Source of the DNA: Methylocystis sp.
GTDB taxonomy: Bacteria > Pseudomonadota > Alphaproteobacteria > Rhizobiales > Beijerinckiaceae
Direction: 5' to 3'
Assembly (NCBI GenBank): GCA_022843405.1
Contig: JALHNQ010000014.1
Coordinates: 1 to 64,000 of the forward strand
Length of the DNA: 64,000 nucleotides
Below are positions 18,440-28,383 of this stretch, piece after piece. The notes beneath the pieces are model-generated. The model was not told the DNA's origin, did not search any database, and was given only the letters and a program-made list of their open reading frames with translations. A program made the position numbers and the translations under genes. Each line of letters starts with the position of its first letter. Within the stretch, counting starts at the first letter, position 1.

Positions 18440-19162
18440 ATGACCGAAATGTTTGAAGCCGCCTTGGCGGCGCTACGGCAAATCATGACGCCGCCGTTCC
18501 GCTCAGTGCTCCTAAAGAGTCTGGGCATGACGTTCTTGCTGCTGGCGTTGGCCTGGGTCGGTCTCGACAGGCTCGCTTTGTCCTTCGTGATGGTCGACCA
18601 TCCCTGGCTGCAGACGGCGCTGGCCTATGCGACGGGCGCTGGCCTGTTCTTTCTGATGGCCTTTCTTATCGCCCCCGTCTCGGTGCTGGTGTCGGGACTG
18701 TTCCTTGACGATCTCGCCGATCATGTCGAAGCGGATCTCTATCCGCCGGAACGACGCGGGCGCGCCATTCCAGCGACACAGGCGATTCTTATGGGGCTGC
18801 GCTTTGCCGTCGTTTCGGCGATCGTCAATTTCTTCGCGCTGCTGCTGCTATTCGTGCCGGGCATCAATGCCGCGGCCTTTCTCTTGGCCAACGCCTATCT
18901 GTTCGGTCGCGAATATTTTCTTTTCGCCGCGACGCGCTTTCGTTCGCTGCAGGAATCGGAAGAGCTGCGCCGCCGCCATTCGCTGTGGCTCTTCGTCGCC
19001 GGACTTTTCATTGCTGTCTTCGTCGCGACGCCCGGACTGAATGTGCTGACGCCGCTCTTCGCCGTCGCCTTCATGACGCGAATCCATCGGATGCTGTCGC
19101 CAATTCCGCGCGAGGAACCAGCGGAGCCCCCCGGCTATCCACGCCGGGACGATGCGCAATAG
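18440..19162 (+). CDS. EI24/CysZ-like membrane protein
   Basis: The protein is 240 residues with hydrophobic segments at about 25-48, 58-90, 115-155 and 180-212, matching the EI24 domain family. The motif LFGREYFLFAATRF near residue 155 is typical. CysZ of E. coli, a sulfate channel, belongs to this family, but many members have no known role and no sulfur-assimilation gene is next to this one. The C terminus is Pro-rich and soluble. The start is preceded by an 11-base direct repeat GATCAACTCGC (18414-18439 region) and lacks a clear ribosome-binding site. Confidence 0.83.
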   Translation: MTEMFEAALAALRQIMTPPFRSVLLKSLGMTFLLLALAWVGLDRLALSFVMVDHPWLQTALAYATGAGLFFLMAFLIAPVSVLVSGLFLDDLADHVEADLYPPERRGRAIPATQAILMGLRFAVVSAIVNFFALLLLFVPGINAAAFLLANAYLFGREYFLFAATRFRSLQESEELRRRHSLWLFVAGLFIAVFVATPGLNVLTPLFAVAFMTRIHRMLSPIPREEPAEPPGYPRRDDAQ

Positions 19163-19337
19163 GTGCAAGGCTTGCGGGGCACCGCCGTCTGGATGCTCGC
19201 GACAGGCGCGGGCATGATACGCGTTCCGCCTGATCCGTTCGCGTGGACGGTGTCATTCCCGGCAGGCCGTTCAAACGGATGTTGTTTGACGAGTGAGATT
19301 CGTATCGAAGTTTTTTTGAGCGCCTTCTCGCGACAGA

Positions 19338-20207
19338 CTATTCGCTAAGGAGACGGCAGATCGATTGAAGCTGATCGAGCGAGCGATATTTGATCCGCAC
19401 TTCGCCTTTCTCGCCGTTCGGCCGCAGCTCGACGTTCAAGCCGAGCGCATCGCTTAAACTCTTTTCGATCGCGCGCGTATCGGCGTCCTTGGCGACACGC
19501 GTGGAATGTTTCGATGGACGAGCCTTCTCGCTCTGCGCTTGAGCCAGTCGTTCGACGTCGCGAACCGTCAACCCCTGTTCGACGATGCGCCGCGCGATCG
19601 CAGCGGGATCGGCGACCGCAAGCAGCGCGCGCGCATGGCCGGCCGAGATCGCGCCTTCGCGCACGAGCTTTTTCGCCGCTTCCGGCAAATTCAGCAGACG
19701 TATCGTATTGGCGATATGCGACCGGCTCTTGCCGATGATTTTGGCGATGTCGCCATGCGCATAGCCGAACTCCGCGCCGAGCCGCTCGTAACCCTTCGCT
19801 TCCTCGATCGCATTGAGATCGGCGCGTTGCACATTTTCGATGATCGCAAGTTCGAGCGCTTCCTTGTCGTCGGCCTCATGGATGACGACCGGCACGTCGG
19901 AGAGGCCCGCCATCTGCGCGGCACGCCAACGCCGCTCACCGGCGATGATTTCATAAGCATCGGCGACGCCGGCGATGACGCGCACGACGATCGGCTGAAT
20001 CACGCCCTTTTCCCGGATCGACGCGGTCAGTTCGGCGAGATCCTCCTCGCGAAAGGAGGTGCGCGGATTGCGCGGATTGGCCCGCAGGAATTCGATCGGC
20101 GCCTTTCGCGGACCCCGCGGTCGCTCGACGGGAGCGGCGTCCGCCGCGGCGTCGCCGAGAAGCGCCGCCAATCCACGGCCGAGCCGGCGCCGCGAGTCCT
20201 CCGCCAT
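19338..20207 (-). CDS. parB: Chromosome-partitioning protein ParB
   Basis: ParB binds parS sites, spreads as a CTP-dependent clamp and loads the chromosome-segregation machinery. The protein is 289 residues. The N terminus RRRLGRGLAALLGD is the ParA-stimulating region. The CTP-binding core includes AYEIIAGERRWRAAQ near residue 95, and the helix-turn-helix lies at about 155-180 (YAHGDIAKIIGKSRSHIANTI). The C-terminal dimer domain follows. ATG at 20207 is preferred over GTG at 20216 because AGGAG is ten bases upstream of the ATG but touches the GTG. It follows parA by 22 bases. Two consensus parS sites lie within 4 kb. Confidence 0.96.
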   Translation of the reverse strand: MAEDSRRRLGRGLAALLGDAAADAAPVERPRGPRKAPIEFLRANPRNPRTSFREEDLAELTASIREKGVIQPIVVRVIAGVADAYEIIAGERRWRAAQMAGLSDVPVVIHEADDKEALELAIIENVQRADLNAIEEAKGYERLGAEFGYAHGDIAKIIGKSRSHIANTIRLLNLPEAAKKLVREGAISAGHARALLAVADPAAIARRIVEQGLTVRDVERLAQAQSEKARPSKHSTRVAKDADTRAIEKSLSDALGLNVELRPNGEKGEVRIKYRSLDQLQSICRLLSE

Positions 20208-20229
20208 CTTCGACACGCTCCTCTTTCCG

Positions 20230-21042
20230 TTAGGCTGCGCGCAGCCGCTTCTCGCGCTGGATCACTTCCGAGGCGAGTTTGAGATAGGCCTGACTGCCGG
20301 CGCATTTGAGGTCATAGAGCAGCACCGGCTTGCCATGCGACGGCGCTTCGGACACCCTGACGTTGCGCGGAATCATCGTGTCATAGACCTTCTCGCCCAT
20401 GAAGCGGCGCACGTCGGCGGCGACCTGATTGGCGAGATTGTTGCGCGGGTCGTACATGGTCAGAACGACGCCGTGGATCGACAACTTCTGGTTGAGCGTT
20501 TGCTTGACTTGCTCGACGGTTGAGAGCAGCTGCGACAGGCCTTCGAGCGCGAAAAATTCGCATTGCAGCGGCACAACGACGGCGTCGCTGCTAGCTAATG
20601 CATTGATAGTAAGGAGGTTTAGCGACGGCGGGCAGTCGATGAGAATATAGCTGTAGCGCCGTTCCGCGTCATGTTCGGCGGCAAGCTCGGCGAAGGCGCG
20701 TTTCAACCTGTAGGCGCGATCCTTATCATTGGCGATTTCGAGCTCGACGCCGAGGAGATCGAGGGTCGACGGCGCGATCGACAGTCGCGGCACCGCGGTG
20801 GCGATGATCGCGTCGGCGAGGCTCGATTCGCCGAGAAGGACGTCATAGGTCGAGATTGCGCGGTTGTGGCGGTCGACGCCGAGCCCTGTGGACGCATTGC
20901 CTTGCGGATCGAGGTCGATGACGAGAACGTCCTCGCCGACCGCCGCGAGCGCCGTGCCGAGATTGATGGCGGTGGTCGTCTTGCCCACGCCGCCCTTTTG
21001 ATTGGCCAGCACAAGGATGCGCGGCGACGTCGAAGCGGTCAC
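20230..21042 (-). CDS. parA: Chromosome-partitioning ATPase ParA
   Basis: ParA is the Walker-type ATPase that moves the parS-ParB complex. From GTG at 21042 it has 270 residues. It shows the deviant Walker A KGGVGKTTTAIN near residue 18, DLDPQGNASTGLG (Walker A' region) and DCPPSLNLLTINAL. The GTG overlaps the rsmG stop as GTGA. A longer reading from 21114 adds 24 residues with no resemblance to ParA and is rejected. The order mnmG-rsmG-parA-parB is the classic origin-proximal arrangement. Confidence 0.96.
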   Translation of the reverse strand: MTASTSPRILVLANQKGGVGKTTTAINLGTALAAVGEDVLVIDLDPQGNASTGLGVDRHNRAISTYDVLLGESSLADAIIATAVPRLSIAPSTLDLLGVELEIANDKDRAYRLKRAFAELAAEHDAERRYSYILIDCPPSLNLLTINALASSDAVVVPLQCEFFALEGLSQLLSTVEQVKQTLNQKLSIHGVVLTMYDPRNNLANQVAADVRRFMGEKVYDTMIPRNVRVSEAPSHGKPVLLYDLKCAGSQAYLKLASEVIQREKRLRAA

Positions 21043-21677
21043 GATGGGGAAGCCTTGCGCTTGATCACGACGATGCGCGCGCCCTCGCGGGTGCGGCTTT
21101 CCGCCGACTCGCAAGTGAAACTACCGGTCGCTTCGACGGCGGTCAATTCATCTCGCCATTCTTCCCCCTTTAAAAACACGCCAATGGCGCCTGCCGTCAG
21201 CGGCTTTTCGGCAAGTTGCAGAAGGCGCGGCAGCGGCGCGAGCGCGCGGGCGCTGACGCCGTCGATCTGGCCGGCCAATTTGGGTAGAACGGCTTCGATC
21301 CGTTCGGCATGGATGATCGCCGGCGCCGCTGTTTCACGTGAAACAGCGCGCAGGAAGCTCGCCTTGCGCTGATCGCTTTCAATCAAATGAACCACCGCGC
21401 CCGGCGTCGATTTCAGCAGCAACGCCGTCACCATTCCCGGAAAGCCGGCGCCCGAGCCCAAGTCCGCCCAGCGCGATATATGCGGCGCCGACGCCAGGAC
21501 CTGCGCCGAATCAGCGAAATGCCGCAGCCAAATATCGTCGAGCGTCGCTGTGGACACCAGATTGATCTTCGCCTGCCAGCGCTTCAGCAGAGCGGCGTAA
21601 AGCTCCAGCTCCGCCTCAATCGCCGCGAGCGCCGGAAAAAGCTTCAGGGCTTCGTTCCGGCCCGATTGGCCGGTCAC
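21039..21677 (-). CDS. rsmG: 16S rRNA (guanine527-N7)-methyltransferase RsmG
   Basis: RsmG (GidB) methylates G527 of 16S rRNA. The protein is 212 residues, the normal size. It has the N-terminal helix pair with [10 protein letters not shown]-like [11 protein letters not shown], the SAM-binding [16 protein letters not shown] near residue 93, and [13 protein letters not shown] near residue 145. The start is GTG at 21677, overlapping the mnmG stop as GTGA; the end overlaps the parA start in the same way. A 16-bp parS site lies inside the coding sequence at 21330-21345. Confidence 0.95.
   Translation of the reverse strand: MTGQSGRNEALKLFPALAAIEAELELYAALLKRWQAKINLVSTATLDDIWLRHFADSAQVLASAPHISRWADLGSGAGFPGMVTALLLKSTPGAVVHLIESDQRKASFLRAVSRETAAPAIIHAERIEAVLPKLAGQIDGVSARALAPLPRLLQLAEKPLTAGAIGVFLKGEEWRDELTAVEATGSFTCESAESRTREGARIVVIKRKASPS
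21330..21345. other. parS: parS centromere site inside rsmG
   Basis: The perfect 16-bp palindrome TGTTTCACGTGAAACA is the consensus ParB-binding site. It lies in the rsmG coding sequence, about 1.1 kb from parB, and is read through as Val-Ser-Arg-Glu-Thr in RsmG. Confidence 0.95.
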
Positions 21678-23515
21678 GCGCGGCGCGCCCGCGCCGCCAG
21701 CAAGGTGAGCGCCGAAGGCGTCATGCCGTCGATACGCTGGGCCTGACCGATCGTGCGCGGCCGCAGAAAACTGAGCTTGCCGCGCAATTCCGCCGACAGC
21801 CCGGCGATCGCCGCATAGTCCAACCCCTCGGGCAAAGCCAGGCGTTCGTCGCGTCGATACGTGTCAATATCCGCCTGCTGGCGGTCAAGATAGACGGCGT
21901 AGCGCGCCTCCGTCTCCAGACGGTCCGCTGTGTTCTGATCGATCCCACCGAACTCTGGCCAGATCGACGCGAGCCGATCGAGCGTGATGTCAGGGAATGA
22001 CAGCAGCGCATAGGCGCTGCGACGCAGACCGTCCTGATTGACCGGCAGCCCATGGCGCTTCGCCGCCGCCGAGGTCAGTTCGCGCGACTGCAGCAGGGTT
22101 CGCGCGGCGGCCAGAGAGGCGGCGCTGGCCCGGTAATGGGCCGCACGGCGCGCGCCGACGCAGCCGATTTCGATCCCGCGCGGCGTCAGGCGCTCGTCGG
22201 CGTTATCGGCGCGCAGCGACAGGCGATATTCGGCGCGCGAGGTGAACATGCGATAGGGCTCGGCCACCCCGCGGGTGACGAGATCGTCGACCATCACGCC
22301 GAGATAGGCTTCGGCGCGATCGAAAACGATCGCCGCGCCGCCCGCCGCATGGCGCGCCGCATTGATTCCAGCCAGCAACCCCTGCGCCGCGGCCTCTTCA
22401 TAGCCGGTCGTGCCGTTGATCTGACCGGCGAAGAACAGCCCGCCAATCCGCTTGGTTTCGAGCGTCGCCGAAAGCTCGCGCGGATCGACATAATCATATT
22501 CGATCGCATAGCCGGGCCGCAGAATGCGCGTCTCTTCCAAGCCTGGGATGGCGTTGATGAAGGCTTGCTGGGTCGCTTCCGGCAACGAGGTCGAAATTCC
22601 ATTCGGATAGACCGTGTCGTCGTCCAGCCCCTCGGGTTCGAGGAAAATCTGATGCGCGTCGCGGTCGGCGAAGCGCGTCACCTTGTCCTCGATCGACGGG
22701 CAATAGCGCGGTCCTGGGCCGGAGATCGCCCCGGTGCGCATCGGCGAGCGATGCAGATCGTCAAGGATAATCCGGTGCGCAGCCGGCGTCGTGCGGGTGA
22801 CGCCGCAGGCGATCTGACGATTTTCGATCTTCATGGTCAGATAGGAAAAGGGCTCCGGCGTCGGATCGCCCCATTGTTCCTCCAGCGCCGCCCAGCGGAT
22901 GGTGCGGCCGTCGAGCCGCGGCGGCGTGCCGGTCTTGAGCCGCGCGACCGCAAACTCGGCCGCCCGCAACCGTCGACTCAATCCGTTGGATGGCGCATCG
23001 CCCATCCGACCCGCCGGCGTGCGCGCATCGCCGATATGGATCACCCCGCCAAGAAATGTGCCGGTGGCGACGACGACGGACGCGGCCCTGATCTCGCCCT
23101 CGGCGGTGACGACCCCGCGAACGGCTTCGCCCTCCATCACCAGATCTTCGACCGAAGCTTCGACGATGGCCAGATTTTCTGTTTCGGCCAGCGCCGCCTG
23201 CATCGCCGCGCGATAGAGCCTGCGGTCGGCCTGGGCGCGGGGACCGCGAACGGCGGGGCCCTTGGAGCGGTTGAGCACCCGAAACTGAATGCCGGCGGCG
23301 TCAGCGACGCGGCCCATCAGACCATCGAGCGCGTCGATCTCCCGAACCAGCTGACCCTTCCCCAGCCCGCCGATCGCCGGGTTGCAGGACATTTCGCCGA
23401 TCTTGGCGCGATTCTGCGTAACCAGCGCCGTGCGCGCGCCAAGGCGCGCCGCAGCGGCGGCAGCCTCGCAGCCAGCGTGGCCGCCGCCGATCACGATCAC
23501 GTCGAAATGCTTCAT
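21674..23515 (-). CDS. mnmG: tRNA uridine 5-carboxymethylaminomethyl modification protein MnmG (GidA)
   Basis: MnmG with MnmE makes the cmnm5 modification at the wobble uridine of certain tRNAs. The protein is 613 residues. The FAD-binding [18 protein letters not shown] is at the N terminus, then [39 protein letters not shown] and [18 protein letters not shown] in the C-terminal half, all family signatures. The ATG at 23515 follows the mnmE stop by 27 bases, a gap that holds a parS site. The stop overlaps rsmG as GTGA. Confidence 0.97.
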   Translation of the reverse strand: MKHFDVIVIGGGHAGCEAAAAAARLGARTALVTQNRAKIGEMSCNPAIGGLGKGQLVREIDALDGLMGRVADAAGIQFRVLNRSKGPAVRGPRAQADRRLYRAAMQAALAETENLAIVEASVEDLVMEGEAVRGVVTAEGEIRAASVVVATGTFLGGVIHIGDARTPAGRMGDAPSNGLSRRLRAAEFAVARLKTGTPPRLDGRTIRWAALEEQWGDPTPEPFSYLTMKIENRQIACGVTRTTPAAHRIILDDLHRSPMRTGAISGPGPRYCPSIEDKVTRFADRDAHQIFLEPEGLDDDTVYPNGISTSLPEATQQAFINAIPGLEETRILRPGYAIEYDYVDPRELSATLETKRIGGLFFAGQINGTTGYEEAAAQGLLAGINAARHAAGGAAIVFDRAEAYLGVMVDDLVTRGVAEPYRMFTSRAEYRLSLRADNADERLTPRGIEIGCVGARRAAHYRASAASLAAARTLLQSRELTSAAAKRHGLPVNQDGLRRSAYALLSFPDITLDRLASIWPEFGGIDQNTADRLETEARYAVYLDRQQADIDTYRRDERLALPEGLDYAAIAGLSAELRGKLSFLRPRTIGQAQRIDGMTPSALTLLAARARRA

Positions 23516-23524
23516 GGCTGAACC

Positions 23525-23540
23525 TGTTTCACGTGAAACA
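23525..23540. other. parS: parS centromere site between mnmE and mnmG
   Basis: This is a second perfect TGTTTCACGTGAAACA palindrome, filling most of the 27-base gap between the mnmE stop and the mnmG start. It is about 2.2 kb from the first site and about 6 kb from the hemE-maf gap. Confidence 0.95.
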
Positions 23541-23542
23541 TA

Positions 23543-24841
23543 TCATTTGCCGATACAGAATCGCGAGAAAACCGCGTCAAGCACGTCCTCGACGTCGACG
23601 GCGCCGACGATCCGCCCCAGCGCGCGCGCGGCGCGGCGCAGTTCCTCGACTTGAAGCTCCAGCGCCGCGTCCCGGCCGATCACGGCTTCGACGCCTTCTA
23701 CCGCCTGTTCCAACGCAAGGCGATGCCTTTCTCTCACGATCAGCGCCGACGCCCCGTCGCCCAGCCGCCTGCGGGCGCGGGCCTCGATCATGGCGGCGAG
23801 AGTTTCGAGACCTTCACCGCTCAACGCGCAAATTCCGATCGCGCCCTCGGGCGCCGGTCTCAGATCGGTCTTGGTGGCGACTCGGATCGTCTCGATGTCT
23901 CCGCGCGGCGGCGCCTCGCCCGAGTCCGACAGCCACAGCGCCAGATCGGCGCTCTCCAGACGCGCCAGCGTCCGATCGACGCCGATCCGTTCGATCTCAT
24001 CCGCCGTCTCGCGCAGGCCTGCCGTATCGATCAACGTGACCGGCAGGCCGCCGATGTCGAGATGGGCCTCGATCATGTCCCGAGTCGTGCCGGGGATTGA
24101 TGACACGATGGCAAGGTCACGATTGGTTAATACATTGATTAGCGTGGATTTTCCGACATTTGGCCGGCCGAGGATCATCACCGTGAAGCCCTCGCGCATC
24201 CGCTCGGACGCCGGTGCGAGACGCAGCGCCGCGCGCATGTCGTCAGCGAGCGGCGACAGTAGCGCGCCGAGCCGAGCCGGCGAGAACGCCCCCACATCGC
24301 CCTCGTCGCTGAAATCGAGTTCGGCTTCGAGAAGCGCCAGCGCCTCGACGAGCGCGGCCCGCCAGCCCTCGACTTTTCGCCGCAGCGCCCCGCCGGCGAT
24401 TCGCGACGCCTGCCGGCGCTGCGCCTCGGTCTGCGCGTCAATAAGATCGGCGAGCGCCTCCGCCTGGGAGAGATCGAGCTTGCCATTGGCGAAGCCGCGT
24501 CGGGCGAATTCGCCTGGCTCCGCCGGCCGCAGTCCCGGGAGCCGCTGCAACGCGGCGAGCGTCCCCTCGACCACCGCGCGCCCGCCATGGAGCTGCAGCT
24601 CGGCGTAATCCTCGCCGGTCGAGGACGCGGGGCCCGGAAAGAACAACGCAACGCCGCGGTCGAGGATTTCGCCGCTCGCTGGATCGCGCAGGATCGTAAA
24701 TATCGCCCGCCGCGGCGCGGGGACCCTGCCGGCGAGCGTCCTAAGCGCCTGCCCCGCCCCCGGCCCTGAGATCCGGATGATGGCGATGGCGGCCCGTCCG
24801 GCGCCTGTCCCAAGCGCGAAAATCGTGTCGCGCGAGATCAC
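23543..24841 (-). CDS. mnmE: tRNA modification GTPase MnmE (TrmE)
   Basis: MnmE is the GTPase partner of MnmG. The protein is 432 residues. The N-terminal tetrahydrofolate-binding domain includes TIFALGTGAGRAAIAIIRISG. The G domain has GRPNVGKSTLIN (about 225), the switch DTAGLRETADEIERIGVDR and a G4 motif TKTD where NKxD is usual. The C terminus FCIGK contains the catalytic cysteine. The start is GTG at 24841, overlapping the stop of the Rieske oxygenase gene as GTGA. Confidence 0.96.
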   Translation of the reverse strand: MISRDTIFALGTGAGRAAIAIIRISGPGAGQALRTLAGRVPAPRRAIFTILRDPASGEILDRGVALFFPGPASSTGEDYAELQLHGGRAVVEGTLAALQRLPGLRPAEPGEFARRGFANGKLDLSQAEALADLIDAQTEAQRRQASRIAGGALRRKVEGWRAALVEALALLEAELDFSDEGDVGAFSPARLGALLSPLADDMRAALRLAPASERMREGFTVMILGRPNVGKSTLINVLTNRDLAIVSSIPGTTRDMIEAHLDIGGLPVTLIDTAGLRETADEIERIGVDRTLARLESADLALWLSDSGEAPPRGDIETIRVATKTDLRPAPEGAIGICALSGEGLETLAAMIEARARRRLGDGASALIVRERHRLALEQAVEGVEAVIGRDAALELQVEELRRAARALGRIVGAVDVEDVLDAVFSRFCIGK

Positions 24842-25815
24842 GACGCCGCGTCCTCGCGGCGGCGCGGACGAGAGACAAAACTTCCCAGCAATCGCTCGTG
24901 ATAGATTTTGCGGAACGCCAGCGTCGGCGCGTCCGTGCGCACCGAGACTTCCTCGGCGGGCGGCGGAACCTCAGCCGGCAGAGAGGATTCAACAATCGCC
25001 TGGTCTTCCCGCGCGATGCGCCGGTTCATCCAGCGGAAGGCGAAATCGAACAGCGGCGCCCGCGCGAAACTGCGCATCGTCAAAAGCCATAGGCGCGTCG
25101 TTCTGTCGTCTTCCGGGATGCAGGCGACCATCAGCCGAAATTTTTTTCCCGGAGGGTCGATGAATAGCTCCATCACATTGGGGAAGCGATAATCCAGATT
25201 GCCGTCGCGTGGGCTCCCATCGACGCTCGCGCGAATGTGTCCGCCATTCGCCGTGGCCTCGAAGGTCATTTCCAGCCTGCCCGCGCCAAGATGTTTGGAG
25301 AGGTCCCGCCCGATCGTGTTGCGGTGCACAAAAGGTAGATGCGGACTGTCGAGCATGTTTTCCATGACCCGCGTCCAATGCGCCTTCCAAATCACCGATT
25401 GCGCGCATAGCGCCAGGCGATGCGACGCCATAAGCGTTTGAGTGGGCTCAGGTTCTTCTTTGGGATCAAAGCCCGTGTAGAGCCACAGCAGTCCGGCGGA
25501 CTCTCGGCAGGGCAACGCGACGGCGCTTAAGTTGTCACGCTTGGCGTCGGGGTTCCAGGGGACATGGCAATTGCGGCCGGCGCCATCGAAGCGCCAGCCG
25601 TGGAAGGGGCATTCGATGACGCCGTTCTCCACCCGGCCGAGCGACAGCGCGACGCCGCGATGCGGGCACTGGTCGAGCAGCGCGCAGGCCTTGCCGGCCG
25701 CGTCGCGAAAGAAGACGATTCGCTCGCCAGCGACGCGCATGGCGAGCGGCGCGTCGCGCTTCAGATCCTGCGCAAGGCCGACGATCGTCCACAGATTGGC
25801 GAAATCCTTGAACAT
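24838..25815 (-). CDS. Rieske 2Fe-2S oxygenase, alpha-subunit type
   Basis: The protein is 325 residues and has the layout of a Rieske non-heme iron oxygenase. The Rieske domain lies at about 8-105, with ligands CPHRG and CPFHGW spaced as expected. The catalytic iron site is seen in ENMLDSPHLPFVH near residue 160, giving the two histidines and nearby Asp. It resembles the vanillate O-demethylase/pheophorbide a oxygenase branch; the substrate is unknown. Its stop overlaps the mnmE start, so an enzyme of small-molecule metabolism is translationally linked to a tRNA-modification gene. A dedicated reductase is not adjacent; the ferredoxin at 15313 is a possible electron source, by inference only. 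Confidence 0.87.
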   Translation of the reverse strand: MFKDFANLWTIVGLAQDLKRDAPLAMRVAGERIVFFRDAAGKACALLDQCPHRGVALSLGRVENGVIECPFHGWRFDGAGRNCHVPWNPDAKRDNLSAVALPCRESAGLLWLYTGFDPKEEPEPTQTLMASHRLALCAQSVIWKAHWTRVMENMLDSPHLPFVHRNTIGRDLSKHLGAGRLEMTFEATANGGHIRASVDGSPRDGNLDYRFPNVMELFIDPPGKKFRLMVACIPEDDRTTRLWLLTMRSFARAPLFDFAFRWMNRRIAREDQAIVESSLPAEVPPPAEEVSVRTDAPTLAFRKIYHERLLGSFVSRPRRREDAAS

Positions 25816-25874
25816 GCGCGCCGCTTATTCCTTTCGCCGCTGGAATTCGCAAGGCCGGTCCGGCACAAAGAGAT

Positions 25875-26387
25875 ATGCGAATGCGAGCGATATGTCGCCG
25901 GCTCAATGGCTCGGACGCGGAAGTCTTTCAGGCGCTGCGGCTCGAGAGCTTTCGATTGGAGCCTCGCGCCTTTCGCTTCGCGCCTGCAGATGAGGCGCAT
26001 ATTGCGCCGGACGCCGTCGCCGCCCGCCTCACGCGCGACTTCGTCATCGGCGCCTTCAATGCAGATGACTCACAATTGATCGGCGTCGGCGGACTCGCAT
26101 GGGGCGACGGCGCCAAGACGCGCCACAAGGCGCTGCTCTATGGCATGTATGTGAAGGCGGCTCATCGCGGATCGGGCGCCGCGGATGAAATCATGGAAAA
26201 ACTAATCGACGAGGCGAGCGCGAAGGTCGAAATCGTGACGCTCACTGTCGTCTCAACAAATCTCCGCGCGCTGCGCTTTTATGAGCGATGGGGATTTCGC
26301 GCCTATGGCGTCGAAGAGCGCTCCGCGAAGAATGGCGATGGCGATTATCTCGACGAAACGCTTATGGCGCTTCGTTTGAAAAGTTAG
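25875..26387 (+). CDS. GNAT family N-acetyltransferase
   Basis: The protein is 170 residues with the GNAT fold. The acetyl-CoA pyrophosphate loop appears as VKAAHRGSGAADEIMEKL near residue 98, and TNLRALRFYERWGFRAYGVE near residue 130 is the conserved C-terminal strand-helix. The acceptor is not predictable. The gene diverges from the Rieske oxygenase gene with a 59-base gap and converges on rho with 26 bases between stops, so it is probably a single-gene unit. Confidence 0.86.
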   Translation: MRMRAICRRLNGSDAEVFQALRLESFRLEPRAFRFAPADEAHIAPDAVAARLTRDFVIGAFNADDSQLIGVGGLAWGDGAKTRHKALLYGMYVKAAHRGSGAADEIMEKLIDEASAKVEIVTLTVVSTNLRALRFYERWGFRAYGVEERSAKNGDGDYLDETLMALRLKS

Positions 26388-26413
26388 AGCAGCCGGCCGC
26401 GATAGTTTCGCGC

Positions 26414-27679
<1,266 letters not shown>

Positions 27680-27961
27680 TCAGGGTGAACCTTGGGGTTT
27701 TGCGCGCAGGTGGAGAGGAGCCGGGGGGATAAGCGGTAGGGGCGGGGGAGATGGCCTTCCCGAGCGCCGGGGGAAATTCCGGCGAGCCGCTATAAGCAGA
27801 CACGGGCCTCAGAGGGATAAAGCTCCCTTAGACAATTTCCCGACCCGAATCAAGAGCGCGTATTGGCGGTTGCGTAAAGCGTCCGTCCGGGGCGACGCCT
27901 CTCCCCCGCCGTCGCGGTGATCGCCGGGCCTTCTCCAGCTCACGCTGGTTGGGCGCGCGCG
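27680..27961 (-). promoter_or_regulatory. Leader and promoter region of rho
   Basis: The plus strand from about 27700 to 27800 is strongly G-rich (for example GCCGGGGGGATAAG and GGTAGGGGCGGGGG), so the rho mRNA leader is C-rich and G-poor. That is the composition of a rut site, and rho is autoregulated by termination in its own leader in several bacteria. No hairpin-T-run terminator or open reading frame is convincing here. Regulation is inferred from composition. Confidence 0.4.
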
Positions 27962-28381
27962 TCAGAACGGCTTGACGATGACCAGAATGACGCCGCCGAT
28001 CATTAGCAGGGTCGGGAGTTCATTGAGGATACGATAGTAGCGCGGCGAATGAACATTGGCGTCTTGCGCGAAACGGCGCATCAGCGCGCCGTCATGCAGA
28101 TGCGCCGCGGTGAGCAGCACGACCAGCGTCGCTTTGGCGTGAAACCATCCCGACGACAGCGCTCCGCCCTCAATCGCGAGATAAATTCCCGTGATCCAGG
28201 CGACGAACATCGCCGGCGTCATAATGAAGCGATAGAGCCGCCGCTCCATGATCTTGAAGGTGTCGGAGAGCGCACCCTCGCCGGCGCTTGCGTGATAGAC
28301 GAAGAGTCGCGGCAAATACAGGAGCCCCGCCATCCAGGAGATGATGGCGATGACATGCAGCGCCTTGATCCAGACGAACAT
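27962..28381 (-). CDS. hemJ: Protoporphyrinogen oxidase HemJ
   Basis: HemJ is the membrane protoporphyrinogen IX oxidase of most heme-making Alphaproteobacteria. The protein is 139 residues with four hydrophobic segments. The N-terminal KALHVIAIISWMAGLLYLPRL holds the conserved histidine and the GLLYLPRLF motif, and HAKATLVVLLTAAHL holds further family residues including a Lys and His. The gene begins 2 bases after the hemE stop, so hemE and hemJ form one unit of the heme pathway. Confidence 0.93.
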   Translation of the reverse strand: MFVWIKALHVIAIISWMAGLLYLPRLFVYHASAGEGALSDTFKIMERRLYRFIMTPAMFVAWITGIYLAIEGGALSSGWFHAKATLVVLLTAAHLHDGALMRRFAQDANVHSPRYYRILNELPTLLMIGGVILVIVKPF

Positions 28382-28383
28382 GC

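Noticed and set aside
22052-23521. 489-codon plus-strand open frame opposite mnmG
   Set aside because: Arg- and Gly-rich composition with no family motif, exactly opposite a well-identified gene.
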